From Deltaproteobacteria bacterium (GTDB taxonomy: Bacteria > Desulfobacterota > DSM-4660 > Desulfatiglandales > HGW-15): a stretch of 12,627 nucleotides of DNA. Made by a program: the position numbers and the translations under genes. Shown here in pieces: positions 1-5,679 of the stretch. Within the stretch, counting starts at the first letter, position 1; every line of letters starts with the position of its first letter. The notes under the pieces are model-generated. The model was not told the DNA's origin. It saw only the letters and a list, made by a program, of their open reading frames with translations, and searched no databases. The stretch covers positions 1-12,627 of the forward strand of contig JAFDHB010000178.1 of NCBI GenBank assembly GCA_019308985.1, given 5' to 3'.

Positions 1-144
1 AAAAATATCCTGCCCCTCCTTCCTTTCAATCTCCCTGGATAGTTCCTTGATTTGCCTCTTGATCTCTTCATACTCCCTTACCTTACGCTTCAAGAAACTC
101 AGGGTCACCCTGGCATTCTCTTCCAGTCCCCTGGGGGTCAGGAG
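1..144 (-). pseudogene. C-terminal remnant of an EPS-associated MarR-type regulator
   Basis: The minus strand reads LLTPRGLEENARVTLSFLKR followed by KVREYEEIKR and a charged helix that runs off the window edge. This matches the C-terminal half (the LLTP-RG-EEKA turn and the long helix) of the EPS-associated MarR-type regulator family, and is nearly the same as the second copy at 7620-7880. The winged-helix DNA-binding half is missing: upstream of LLT the frame enters 9-bp repeats (CAGACCGAA type) and hits a TGA in the palindromic array without any start codon. Seen: clear paralogy with the second copy and abrupt replacement by repeats. Inferred: a dead gene truncated by repeat insertion or recombination. 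The C-terminus may continue outside the window. Confidence 0.75.
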
Positions 145-146
145 TT

Positions 147-365
147 GGTCTGTTCGGTCTGTTTGGCCCCGGTGAAATGCGCTTCGCTGTCACTGCCGTG
201 AATTTCACGGGGCAGGCCCCGGTGAAATGCGCTTCGCTGTCACTGCCGTGAATTTCACGGGGCAGGCCCCGGTGAAATGCGCTTCGCTCTCACTGCCGTG
301 AATTTCACGAGGCAGGCCCCGGTGAAATGCGCTTCGCTGTCACTGCCGTGAATTTCACGGGGTAA
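147..365. repeat. Array of four 50-bp palindromic units in a 9-bp-repeat frame
   Basis: Units start at 166, 216, 266 and 316 and repeat with an exact 50-bp period; they differ at only a few bases (for example GCTGT/GCTCT, ACGGGG/ACGAGG). Each unit begins GCCCCGGTGAAATGCG and ends CCGTGAATTTCACGGGGCA. The ends pair (CCCCG-g-GTGAAAT style with ATTTCACGGGG, one bulged G), and the 3' part holds a perfect 7-1-7 palindrome, CCGTGAA-T-TTCACGG. On the left lies GGTCTGTTCGGTCTGTTTGG (147-166), on the right TAAATCTGTCTGG and more 9-bp repeats. There are no unique spacers, so this is not CRISPR. The same composite with two units is at 3868-3966. Function unknown; REP/BIME-like by structure. Confidence 0.9.
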
Positions 366-421
366 ATCTGTCTGGTCTGTCTGGTTGATCTAGCTTGTCT
401 GGTTTCTCTGGTTGGTCTGGA
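366..421. repeat. Degenerate 9-bp microrepeats (GGTCTGTCT type)
   Basis: Downstream of the palindromic array the sequence continues as imperfect copies of GGTCTGTYT: CTGTCTGGTCTGTCTGGTTG, then TTGTCTGGTTTCTCTGGTTGG. On the minus strand these would read as a low-complexity D-x-P/R-P peptide (PDRP, PDQP), so long frames here are repeat-derived and not genes. The same 9-bp motif occurs near 147, 3854, 3967, 11264 and 12319. From 422 to 587 I see no gene; that stretch holds only the direct repeat at 477-512 and a small inverted repeat, TCACA-TCATG-TGTGA. Confidence 0.75.
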
Positions 422-476
422 ACAGGGAGAGGAATTTTGAATGTTAAGTTTTTGATTTGGATAAGAATGCATGTTA

Positions 477-512
477 GAAAGGGGTGAATGCGAGAAAACC
501 GAGAAAGGCACC
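477..512 (+). repeat. Left 36-bp direct repeat bracketing the DUF5615/DUF433 module
   Basis: The stretch beginning GAAAGGGGTGAATGCGAG matches 1368-1403 at 31 of 36 positions in the same orientation, about 890 bp away. The two copies enclose the toxin-antitoxin pair and its promoter. They may mark the ends of an inserted module or be two chance members of a dispersed repeat; target-site duplication is not evident. Confidence 0.6.
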
Positions 513-587
513 TTACGTTCCTTTCTCTCACATCATGTGTGAACATAATGGGACGCGAGGTTAACCTTGTCGTCATCGGCATCTCTG

Positions 588-965
588 TTAGTTTTCTGGG
601 TTGGCCCCCTTGGGAGAACGAATTCGAATCTTTCTGTCCGTCAAGACGATGAAAGACCCACGCCACTTACCTGTATCCTCAGCTTCAAAGATCTCCCGCA
701 CCTTTTGCAGGAGAGATAACCTGCCAGGGCTACGCAGGCGAACCATTATGATTCCATTATGAGTGCCGGGTTTATAGCGATAAACATCGGAGAAATCCAG
801 GTCCTGGGTGATCAAGAATCTCCCTTCCCTTTGGGCAGCTTCCCATATCTCCAAGTCATCACGCCCTCCAAGTCCTTCCTCAGGTACTGTCACAACATTA
901 TGACCCAGGCTTCTCAGTACCGTGACCAACCCGGCGGGCATGTTCTCATCAAGTTTAATCTTCAT
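588..965 (-). CDS. DUF5615 PIN-like toxin
   Basis: A 125-residue protein of the DUF5615 family, small PIN-like (Mut7-C-type) proteins thought to act as toxin nucleases in pairs with DUF433 antitoxins. Visible motifs: N-terminal strand MKIKLDENMP with the acidic pair D6/E7, a Gly/Asp-rich turn GLGGRDDLEIW with D36/D37, and ITQDLDFSD with D55/D57, the acidic cluster typical of PIN-like sites. The C-terminal strand FIVLTDRKIRIR is also a family hallmark. It starts inside the stop of the upstream DUF433 gene (ATGA, 4-bp overlap) and has no clear ribosome site of its own, so translation is probably coupled. The acidic residues are intact, so it may be active. Cellular target unknown. Confidence 0.88.
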   Translation of the reverse strand: MKIKLDENMPAGLVTVLRSLGHNVVTVPEEGLGGRDDLEIWEAAQREGRFLITQDLDFSDVYRYKPGTHNGIIMVRLRSPGRLSLLQKVREIFEAEDTGKWRGSFIVLTDRKIRIRSPKGANPEN

Positions 966-1201
966 GCAACTTTGGGGACTTGAGGTAACGGTAAATCCTC
1001 TTCTGCTGATGCTGCGGCAAAGGCAATTGCCGCCCGGATGTGGTCCTCATTCAGGGTAGGGAAATCGGCAAGGATTTCCTCAGTCGTGGCACCTTCAGCT
1101 AGACTCGCTAAAACGGTTCTTACTGTGACGCGGGTTCCTTTGAGTACTGCCTCACCTCCACAAATGCCCTTGTCTCTAACAATATAGTCGAGATATCTCA
1201 T
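962..1201 (-). CDS. DUF433 antitoxin
   Basis: A 79-residue DUF433 protein, the usual antitoxin partner of DUF5615. Hallmarks: MRYLDYIVRDKGICGGEAVL, then KGTRVTVRTVL (a helix-turn-helix-like DNA-binding segment), EGATTEEILADFPTL and a terminal helix ending AASAEEDLPLP. I place the start at the ATG at 1201, which has GGAGGAAG five to six bases upstream and begins like other family members. An ATG at 1282 in the same frame would add 27 residues unlike the family, has only a weak ribosome site, and lies at or before the predicted transcription start of the promoter at 1285-1313. It probably neutralises the following DUF5615 protein and represses its own operon. Confidence 0.87.
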   Translation of the reverse strand: MRYLDYIVRDKGICGGEAVLKGTRVTVRTVLASLAEGATTEEILADFPTLNEDHIRAAIAFAAASAEEDLPLPQVPKVA

Positions 1202-1284
1202 TTCTTCCTCCATTCCAGAAAGGCTAAGAGCCCCCAACTGCCCAGATGCCCTTGTTTTTCCTTCCGGAATCGCCATATCCATTC

Positions 1285-1335
1285 ATTTTAATCCCTTTCG
1301 TGAGCATGGTCAAACCAACGGGGTCTCCGTTTGAC
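1285..1335 (-). promoter_or_regulatory. Promoter and inverted-repeat operator of the DUF433/DUF5615 operon
   Basis: On the minus strand TTGACC (1308-1313) and TAAAAT (1285-1290) are separated by exactly 17 bp, a strong sigma70-like promoter that would start near 1278 and give a leader of about 77 bases. A perfect 7-bp inverted repeat, GTCAAAC (1309-1315) and GTTTGAC (1329-1335), has arms centred 20 bp apart and covers the -35 element. This is a plausible operator for autorepression by the DUF433 antitoxin. The repressor assignment is inference. Confidence 0.6.
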
Positions 1336-1367
1336 TCTTGTGTATCTCATACTACTTGAAGGGGCGA

Positions 1368-1403
1368 GAAAAGGGCGAATGCGAGAAACGCGAGAAAGGC
1401 AAC
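1368..1403 (+). repeat. Right 36-bp direct repeat bracketing the DUF5615/DUF433 module
   Basis: GAAAAGGGCGAATGCGAG and the following CGAGAAAGGCA match 477-512 at 31 of 36 positions in direct orientation. It ends six bases before the stop codon of the four-helix bundle gene at 1410. Confidence 0.6.
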
Positions 1404-1409
1404 AAGAGC

Positions 1410-1745
1410 CTATTTTCTGCCCTTTATAGCTTTTATCAGGTTCGCCAGCATCCCGCTGGTCTTCTCTGTCTTTTTGTTCAGGTCGAAATGTGTGGCAGCG
1501 TCCAGATACCCAATCTCCTTAGGAAAATAGAGTTGCGTCTTTAGTTCGTCCGCAGATCCCTTGGCTATATATAAGAACCTGATGAATTCCGCACTTGTTT
1601 CTCTCTCCTTGCCCTCCGCGATATTCGACCCCATGGAGACAGCTGCTCTTCTCAATTGATCCCGAAATCCGAAGTCCCTCTCAAATTCTGCACTGGATGA
1701 GACTCGATAGATTTCAACGCTAGCGAAGTGGCTTGTTGCCGGCAT
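1410..1745 (-). CDS. Four-helix bundle protein (S23-type)
   Basis: A 111-residue member of the family often called four helix bundle protein or 23S rRNA intervening-sequence protein. The core is clear: helix 2 QLRRAAVSMGSNIAEGKERE, helix 3 EFIRFLYIAKGSADELKTQL, then EIGYLDAATHFDLNKK and a C-terminal helix ending LIKAIKGRK. The usual first helix (a W-Q-K-A-type sequence before EIYRVSS) is shortened to PATSHFASVEIYR. The frame upstream is closed by TAG TAA, and the start ATG has no good ribosome site, so the N-terminus looks eroded. The family forms oligomeric bundles of unknown role; it is common in accessory regions and in intervening sequences of 23S rRNA genes. A second, more damaged copy is at 10943-11122. 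Confidence 0.8.
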   Translation of the reverse strand: MPATSHFASVEIYRVSSSAEFERDFGFRDQLRRAAVSMGSNIAEGKERETSAEFIRFLYIAKGSADELKTQLYFPKEIGYLDAATHFDLNKKTEKTSGMLANLIKAIKGRK

Positions 1746-1851
1746 TCTAGCGTGACTTTACTAAGCACGGTTAGGTCATAGGTGACAACTTATTGTAAAG
1801 ATTGGATTAAAGCTCTTTGTCAACAGTATACACTAAACGGGATATTGGTTT

Positions 1852-1989
1852 TCAGTTCTTTGTCAAACAAACCCAACGCATCTGCTGCTCAATGCCCCGG
1901 ATCTGACCTTGAAGAAGTTTTTCTGACACATACACTATGGCGGTTAGATCAAGACCCCAGATGGTGGTACGAGTGCGATAGCAGGGCAT
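1852..1989 (-). pseudogene. Possible transposase scrap
   Basis: A 45-codon minus-strand frame reads MPCYRTRTTIWGLDLTAIVY followed by VSEKLLQGQIRGIEQQMRWV. The pattern aromatic-G-x-x-x-T-x-V-Y...L-x-x-G-Q-x-R-G-x-x-Q resembles a segment of IS4/IS1634-type transposases, just before their coiled region. Nothing before or after it continues the family, and no terminal inverted repeats were found. If real, it is a small leftover of an insertion sequence. The rest of 1746-2091 holds no gene I can support. The family guess is from memory of motif shape and is weak. Confidence 0.27.
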
Positions 1990-2091
1990 CTCTCTATCCT
2001 GTATCGAGATACGGCCCATAACGAGGGACGCTGTTTCATATTTCCATTATTTTCATAGCATCCGGAGAGGATGGTGGCATCGGTACTTTTG

Positions 2092-2328
2092 CTATTTTGC
2101 ATCAATATGGGATCCGACAATGGAGACGAACTCCTCTGCCTTCGGCACCAGATCGACAGCCTGATCCCGTGTCACCTCGAAGTATTCCCTGTAGTCGCCC
2201 CGCTGTCTTAAGTCGAAAGCCTTGATAACGCAACGGCCCATTTCTTTGTCGAATACCCCACCAAGGCTTTCGCCGGCCTGTCGCAGTCTGTATCGGGCAA
2301 GCGCCTTCTTGTCCGCCTCAACGGTCAA
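2092..2328 (-). CDS. Shortened HEPN-domain protein (UPF0332-like)
   Basis: The 78-residue protein ends with the UPF0332-type HEPN signature: FDKEMGRCVIKAFDLRQRGD, then YREYFEVTRDQA and EAEEF-like KAEEFVSIV. Its first part, KKALARYRLRQAGESL, matches the opening helix of the same family. The usual middle, about 40-50 residues with the S-R-A-Y-Y-A-x-F-Y helix and the following H-x-G segment, is absent although the frame is kept. I start it at TTG 2328, which overlaps the TGA of the upstream MNT gene (TTGA) and has GAGGG nine bases upstream; an ATG-started extension to 2430 would only read the MNT gene in another frame. Normal members are about 110-130 residues. Likely a toxin with an internal in-frame deletion, probably inactive. 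Confidence 0.68.
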   Translation of the reverse strand: MTVEADKKALARYRLRQAGESLGGVFDKEMGRCVIKAFDLRQRGDYREYFEVTRDQAVDLVPKAEEFVSIVGSHIDAK

Positions 2329-2642
2329 ATTCTTATACCCTCTGTGTTTATTGATCTGTAAATGGGGGATTCCCGAAGCGGGCCTTCGTGCAGTTCCTTG
2401 CTCCCAAAAATCACCGCAGATATGATACAATCATGATCGAGGTTGATCTCGAATATCAGTTCGTCAATCAGTGCTTTTACTTCCGGGGTGTAGTTTTCTA
2501 CCTCAATCATCACGTCTATATCAGATTCAGGAGATTCTTCGCCCAGAGCCTTTGATCCCAATACACGATAGTCACACAGATTCAGGGCCTTCTCCAGCTC
2601 CCTTTTAAGCTTGACCAGAGCGGCTCGCTCATTTGATTTCAT
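2325..2642 (-). CDS. MNT-domain nucleotidyltransferase (antitoxin of a HEPN/MNT pair)
   Basis: A 105-residue minimal nucleotidyltransferase. The metal/nucleotide-binding motif GS-x10-DxD is complete: G29, S30, then D41-I-D43 in ESPESDIDVMIEV. A further acidic strand, LDHDCIISAVI, carries the expected third carboxylate. The start at 2642 is supported by AAGGAG seven bases upstream. Proteins of this type counteract HEPN toxins, in characterised cases by adding AMP to a tyrosine of the toxin. It overlaps the shortened HEPN gene by 4 bp (TTGA). The intact motif beside a damaged toxin suggests that the antitoxin outlived its partner. The 212 bp upstream to 2854 show no gene; a TATACT -10-like box lies there without a good -35. 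Confidence 0.83.
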   Translation of the reverse strand: MKSNERAALVKLKRELEKALNLCDYRVLGSKALGEESPESDIDVMIEVENYTPEVKALIDELIFEINLDHDCIISAVIFGSKELHEGPLRESPIYRSINTEGIRI

Positions 2643-2854
2643 TGCTAAACTCCTTCACACCTTCAAAAAACTGCGGCCTGCCTCCATCCGGGGCGCAGGC
2701 CCGCGCCGAAGGGCGTACGGGCTCACGGAAACACAGAGTGCCAACTCATCCTGCCTCACGCCCCCTTCGATAGAGATTACAGGGTCGCAGAGTATACCTG
2801 GTGTGTTTCGTTGATTTCTTGGGTTTGGGCTAAAGGGAATTGTGGTCCGCTTTA

Positions 2855-3358
2855 TCATAAATCCACATCCGCGGGGCTATACACGTCAATTTCGTCTACT
2901 CTTTCAAACGCCTTATCGCTTGTCGCCAATAATTGGATCCCTTCCTCTTGCATGCTCGCAACAACCAGTGAATCATTTACCATTAACCCGCAGGCCAGTC
3001 TTACCGTATGACTCTTGATAATTGTCTCAAATGTCATCGGCTTAACTGCAATACCCATGTCTGGTATCTTTTCGGCATAAATAAAATACTCGTTGAGGCG
3101 TTTAAGCTTTTGCGGGGCCTTGTTGAGTTTCTTCACTACATTCGGCGGCTTTGCCAGATTCTTTCTTACCGCTTCAACCATCATCAAACGGTGCAAAACC
3201 TCCAGTATCACATTAACGGAGGTCACCGCAGTCAAATCCCCTCGCTCGCATCTATTGAGGAAATCACTGCATTCGTCACTTACACCAGTAAAATGATAAA
3301 TGAAAATGTTGGAGTCAACAAAGACCTCAGAGCCTCCCTCAATTTCACTAAGCTTCAT
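2855..3358 (-). CDS. PIN-domain toxin (VapC-like RNase)
   Basis: A 167-residue PIN-domain protein, a Mg2+-dependent ribonuclease fold used by VapC toxins. The four acidic positions are visible: D15 in VFVDSNIFIYHF, E53 in VILEVLHRLM, D129 in GLMVNDSLVVASM and D148 in LLATSDKAFERV. It is longer than the typical VapC of about 130 residues because of a Lys-rich segment around residues 60-90 (NLAKPPNVVKKLNKAPQKLK). It overlaps the RHH antitoxin gene by 11 bp, typical of vapBC order (antitoxin first). Nothing suggests inactivation. The RNA target cannot be inferred. Confidence 0.87.
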   Translation of the reverse strand: MKLSEIEGGSEVFVDSNIFIYHFTGVSDECSDFLNRCERGDLTAVTSVNVILEVLHRLMMVEAVRKNLAKPPNVVKKLNKAPQKLKRLNEYFIYAEKIPDMGIAVKPMTFETIIKSHTVRLACGLMVNDSLVVASMQEEGIQLLATSDKAFERVDEIDVYSPADVDL

Positions 3359-3593
3359 AAACGCCTTCTTCTTCCATTATGGCCTTCAGGGCTACCGGCG
3401 ATATACTCATTGCCCCCCGAGTCGTATCCGATACTCCCTTGCGGTCAATCTTGTTCTTCTTCTCTATCGACTCCAAATACATTCTAAGGGCATTTTCCAG
3501 GAGTTGACTAAGGGCTTGCCGTTGTGAAATCGCTACCTGTTTTGCCCTGAATAACAAATCCTCGTCCAACATGGTCCCGATTTTCTTTTTCAT
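3348..3593 (-). CDS. Ribbon-helix-helix antitoxin (VapB-like)
   Basis: An 81-residue protein. The N-terminal part, KKKIGTMLDEDLLFRAKQVA followed by ISQRQALSQLLENALRMYL, has the strand-helix-turn-helix pattern of an Arc/CopG-type DNA-binding domain. The C-terminal tail (after residue 45) is less regular and would wrap around the PIN toxin. The start ATG at 3593 has GGGGGTGG six bases upstream. It is the first gene of the operon behind the promoter at 3617-3645 and overlaps the PIN gene by 11 bp. Expected to bind and silence the toxin and to repress the operon. Confidence 0.8.
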   Translation of the reverse strand: MKKKIGTMLDEDLLFRAKQVAISQRQALSQLLENALRMYLESIEKKNKIDRKGVSDTTRGAMSISPVALKAIMEEEGVYEA

Positions 3594-3616
3594 CGTTTGC
3601 CACCCCCTAAAATTCC

Positions 3617-3645
3617 ATCGTAGTATCGGACTTGTCAGTTGTCAA
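3617..3645 (-). promoter_or_regulatory. Promoter of the RHH/PIN operon
   Basis: Minus-strand TTGACA (3640-3645, a perfect -35) and TACGAT (3617-3622) are 17 bp apart, giving a start near 3610 and a leader of about 17 bases before the ATG at 3593. An imperfect inverted repeat, CTTGTCA-GT-TGTCAAG (3631-3646, one mismatch), covers the -35 and could be an operator for the RHH antitoxin. Confidence 0.6.
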
Positions 3646-3837
3646 GAAATATAGGAAATGTTCTTGAATTCTGAATAGAAAGCATGCCTGGTTTATCTTG
3701 CGTGTCTCCTTGAAATGAAAATGAAAACGGGGACGTTGTCACTTTATCACTTTATCAGAGGTATTGATATAGATCGTATCCTTTGTGAACTAGATTCCTT
3801 CCACGATCAAGGCCCCAGTACCAGCTCCCGGAGCTAC

Positions 3838-4013
3838 CCCGGTTGAACACCCTGTTTGGTCTATTTGGCCCCGGTGAAATGCGCTCCGCTGTCACTGCCG
3901 TGAATTTCACGGGGCAGGCCCAGGTGAAATGCGCTCCGCTGTCACTGCCGTGAATTTCACGGGGTAAATCTATCTGGTGTATCCGGTCTGTCTGGTTGAT
4001 TTGGTGGATTTCG
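3838..4013. repeat. Second palindrome array: two 50-bp units in a 9-bp-repeat frame
   Basis: Two copies of the 50-bp palindromic unit start at 3868 and 3918. They differ from the first array by GCGCTCCGCT instead of GCGCTTCGCT, and the second has CCCAGG in place of CCCCGG. The frame is the same as at 147-421: left GTTTGGTCTATTTGGCCCC, right ACGGGGTAAATCTATCTGG and more 9-bp repeats to about 4013. Just left, 3838-3853 is a half palindrome, CCCCGGTTGAACACCC, of the related family seen at 8164 and 11396. The stretch 3646-3837 and 4014-4095 holds no gene I can support. Confidence 0.88.
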
Positions 4014-4095
4014 CTGAGAACTTTGGGAGCGTTGAGTTCGGTGTCATCGAGGTGCCTGAACGCAAGGTCTGGTCTGTACGATTCTTGGAGGAGCT

Positions 4096-4476
4096 TCAGC
4101 CGTCACAGGCGCTCCACGCTTTTTCAAGCCTTTGATCCAAGGTCACCAACTCAGCCCCTAGCCGTCTCGCTAGCCAGAGGTAGCTTGCGTCGTAAGTAGT
4201 CAACCAATGACGCTCCGCGAGAAGCACGACTTCAGCGTGGTCGACTTCCACCGATTCCAGGGGCAAGCGCCTCAACATCCCAAACGCCTTGAGAATGCTC
4301 TGTCGGTGGTCAGGGTAGCGTTTCAGCTTTTTCAGGCAGATACTGGCTACCTCGAAGAAAAGCAACTCCGGGGCCACCAGACGATTCCCACTGAGCCGGC
4401 GCGCTGTGTTCGGACCCTCTGGCTCACCAAAAAGCAATGCCCCGATTGCCGATGCATCCACGACCTTAACGAGCAT
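4096..4476 (-). CDS. PIN-domain toxin (VapC/FitB-like)
   Basis: A 126-residue PIN protein of ordinary VapC length. Acidic site residues: D7 in VKVVDASAIGALLF, E42 in LLFFEVASICLKK, D96 in LTTYDASYLWLA and D114 in LVTLDQRLEKAW. The TYDASYLWLA and LVTLDQRL motifs are classic for the FitB/VapC group. It overlaps the upstream antitoxin gene by 11 bp. All site residues are present, so it is probably a working site-specific ribonuclease, held in check by the antitoxin. It ends with a short Cys-Asp-Gly tail directly before a spacer. Confidence 0.9.
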   Translation of the reverse strand: MLVKVVDASAIGALLFGEPEGPNTARRLSGNRLVAPELLFFEVASICLKKLKRYPDHRQSILKAFGMLRRLPLESVEVDHAEVVLLAERHWLTTYDASYLWLARRLGAELVTLDQRLEKAWSACDG

Positions 4477-4702
4477 CTCGATCCGCCCGGATAAGGTCTG
4501 CAGACTCGGATTCGGTACTCAGCCCGAGACGACTGATCTCCTGCAGCACATCGTCCACGCTGAGAGCACGGTCTTTCCCCACAGCCTCCTCAAGAATGGC
4601 CAGAAGCTCTCCCTGGAGCGAACGGTGGTTGCGCTCAGCTCTATCCCTCAACCGGCTAACGATATCATCGGGAGCATTCTTAATAGAAAGATTCACAGGC
4701 AT
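4466..4702 (-). CDS. FitA/Arc-type ribbon-helix-helix antitoxin
   Basis: A 78-residue antitoxin. PVNLSIKNAPDDIVSRLRDR followed by AERNHRSLQGELLAILEEAV is the FitA-type RHH domain (strand, helix with NAPD-x-I, the NHRSLQGE turn, helix). The tail (residues 45-78) is Asp/Glu/Leu-rich and likely contacts the toxin. I start at ATG 4702, eight bases after AAGGAG; a TTG directly before it (4705) is possible. It lies behind a promoter at 4737-4765 and overlaps the PIN gene by 11 bp. Expected role: toxin inhibition and autorepression. Confidence 0.88.
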   Translation of the reverse strand: MPVNLSIKNAPDDIVSRLRDRAERNHRSLQGELLAILEEAVGKDRALSVDDVLQEISRLGLSTESESADLIRADRDAR

Positions 4703-4736
4703 CAAGATGACTCCTTTTCAGATCTTTTTTGGATAC

Positions 4737-4765
4737 AAAATAGAATCATTTCTACCAAAAGTCAA
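4737..4765 (-). promoter_or_regulatory. Promoter of the FitAB-like operon
   Basis: Minus-strand TTGACT (4760-4765) and TATTTT (4737-4742) are separated by 17 bp. The predicted start is near 4730, about 28 bases before the ATG at 4702, leaving room for the AAGGAG site. No clear inverted repeat is seen here. Confidence 0.5.
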
Positions 4766-4884
4766 GGAATTTCATAGGACTGTAATGTGGCGACAGGGAC
4801 GTCCATAAAAATATAAGTTTCTCAGCGGCGCTAACCTCGTTTTGAAGCTCGTGGGTTGGGGGTCCGCGAGAAAGGGAATTTTTC

Positions 4885-4998
4885 GGCACCCCGGTTCAAC
4901 GGGACAGGCGGATTACACGGATAAGAATCTATGCAGCGGGATTCGGGTATCCGTCTTCGCTTGCAGCTACTACGCGACAAGCCCGAACCGCCGCTGCA
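4885..4998. repeat. Structured dispersed repeat, copy 1
   Basis: It begins with a collapsed palindrome, GGCACCCCGGTTCAACGGGA, continues GGCGGATT, and holds a long imperfect hairpin. GCAGCGG (4933-4939) pairs with CCGCTGC (4991-4997) and TTCGGG (4942-4947) with CCCGAA (4982-4987), around a core with CCGTCTTCGCTT and CGCGACAAGCCCGAA. The same order of blocks recurs at 8164-8299. The remainder of 4703-5109 shows no gene; a minus-strand frame at 4831-5097 is low-complexity and crosses the repeat. Confidence 0.65.
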
Positions 4999-5109
4999 AT
5001 CCATTTCATCTATAAGCTGCGAGACGGGCGAGGAAGGGTGAAGGCAGGATAGACGCGAACACCCAAAAGCAGAATCACAAAAGAAAACCGGAGACATTGC
5101 CTCTTGCAG

Positions 5110-5679
5110 TCACAACCCGCCCAAGGCTCTGGCCTTTTGCCATTCTGATTCTAGTCCATAGCGATGAATGAATTCCTCAAGCCGCTTGAAATCGATTTGG
5201 TCCGGGGAAAGCTCCAGCATCCCGGCGATGTCTCTCAAGTGTTTCTCGGAACCGCCCTCTCGGAAGTATTCTAATTTTCGGATGATCACATACTCCGGAG
5301 GCGCAACCCATACCCTTTCCCCTTCAAGATCAAACTCCCTTCTTTTTGACAAAGCCCATTGATGCAACTCATCCTCTCCGACAAGATATATGTCAGCTTT
5401 GGCTCCGGTTTCATAGTGAATCAGATTGAAATGTCCACGATGGCAGCGTCTAATTTCTATCTTCAGAATCTCTGCAGGCGGGCAGTAGAATTCCGTGGAT
5501 GGGAAGGCTTTAATCAATCCGTCCACATCCCCTATCTTCATCATGACCACCAGATCCAGGTCGTGGGTCAGGCGAGGCTCACCATAGATGATCGAAGCTA
5601 CCGCTCCTGTAATCACATAAGGTATCTCCAGTTTATCGAGACGGCTAATGAAAGCGACTGTCAGGCTAGGTCCTGGCAT
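5110..5679 (-). CDS. Nucleotidyltransferase-fold protein of a two-gene module
   Basis: A 189-residue protein with a nucleotidyltransferase core: YVITGAVASIIYGEPRLTHD with the DLDLVV strand (D40, D42) and a later acidic strand AKADIYLVGED (D96). The C-terminal half (VWVAPPEYVIIRKLEYFREG, then SEKHLRDIAGMLEL) is the helical region common in AbiEii-like or DUF6036-like nucleotidyltransferases. The start at 5679 has GGGAG about ten bases upstream and overlaps the small upstream gene by 14 bp. The catalytic carboxylates are intact. It could be the toxin or the modifying antitoxin of a TA-like pair; the exact family label is uncertain, and the acceptor substrate is unknown. Confidence 0.8.
   Translation of the reverse strand: MPGPSLTVAFISRLDKLEIPYVITGAVASIIYGEPRLTHDLDLVVMMKIGDVDGLIKAFPSTEFYCPPAEILKIEIRRCHRGHFNLIHYETGAKADIYLVGEDELHQWALSKRREFDLEGERVWVAPPEYVIIRKLEYFREGGSEKHLRDIAGMLELSPDQIDFKRLEEFIHRYGLESEWQKARALGGL

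Noticed and set aside
166..365. CRISPR-like array
   Set aside because: The 50-bp units are directly adjacent, with no variable spacers and no cas genes in view.
355..666. Minus-strand open frame of 103 codons
   Set aside because: It crosses the 9-bp repeats (D-x-P-rich end) and overlaps the well-supported DUF5615 gene in another frame.
1782..2021. Plus-strand 79-codon frame
   Set aside because: No family likeness or ribosome site; it lies opposite the possible transposase scrap.
2655..2858. Minus-strand frame upstream of the MNT gene
   Set aside because: No recognisable family or ribosome site, and codon pattern unlike the neighbours; treated as intergenic.
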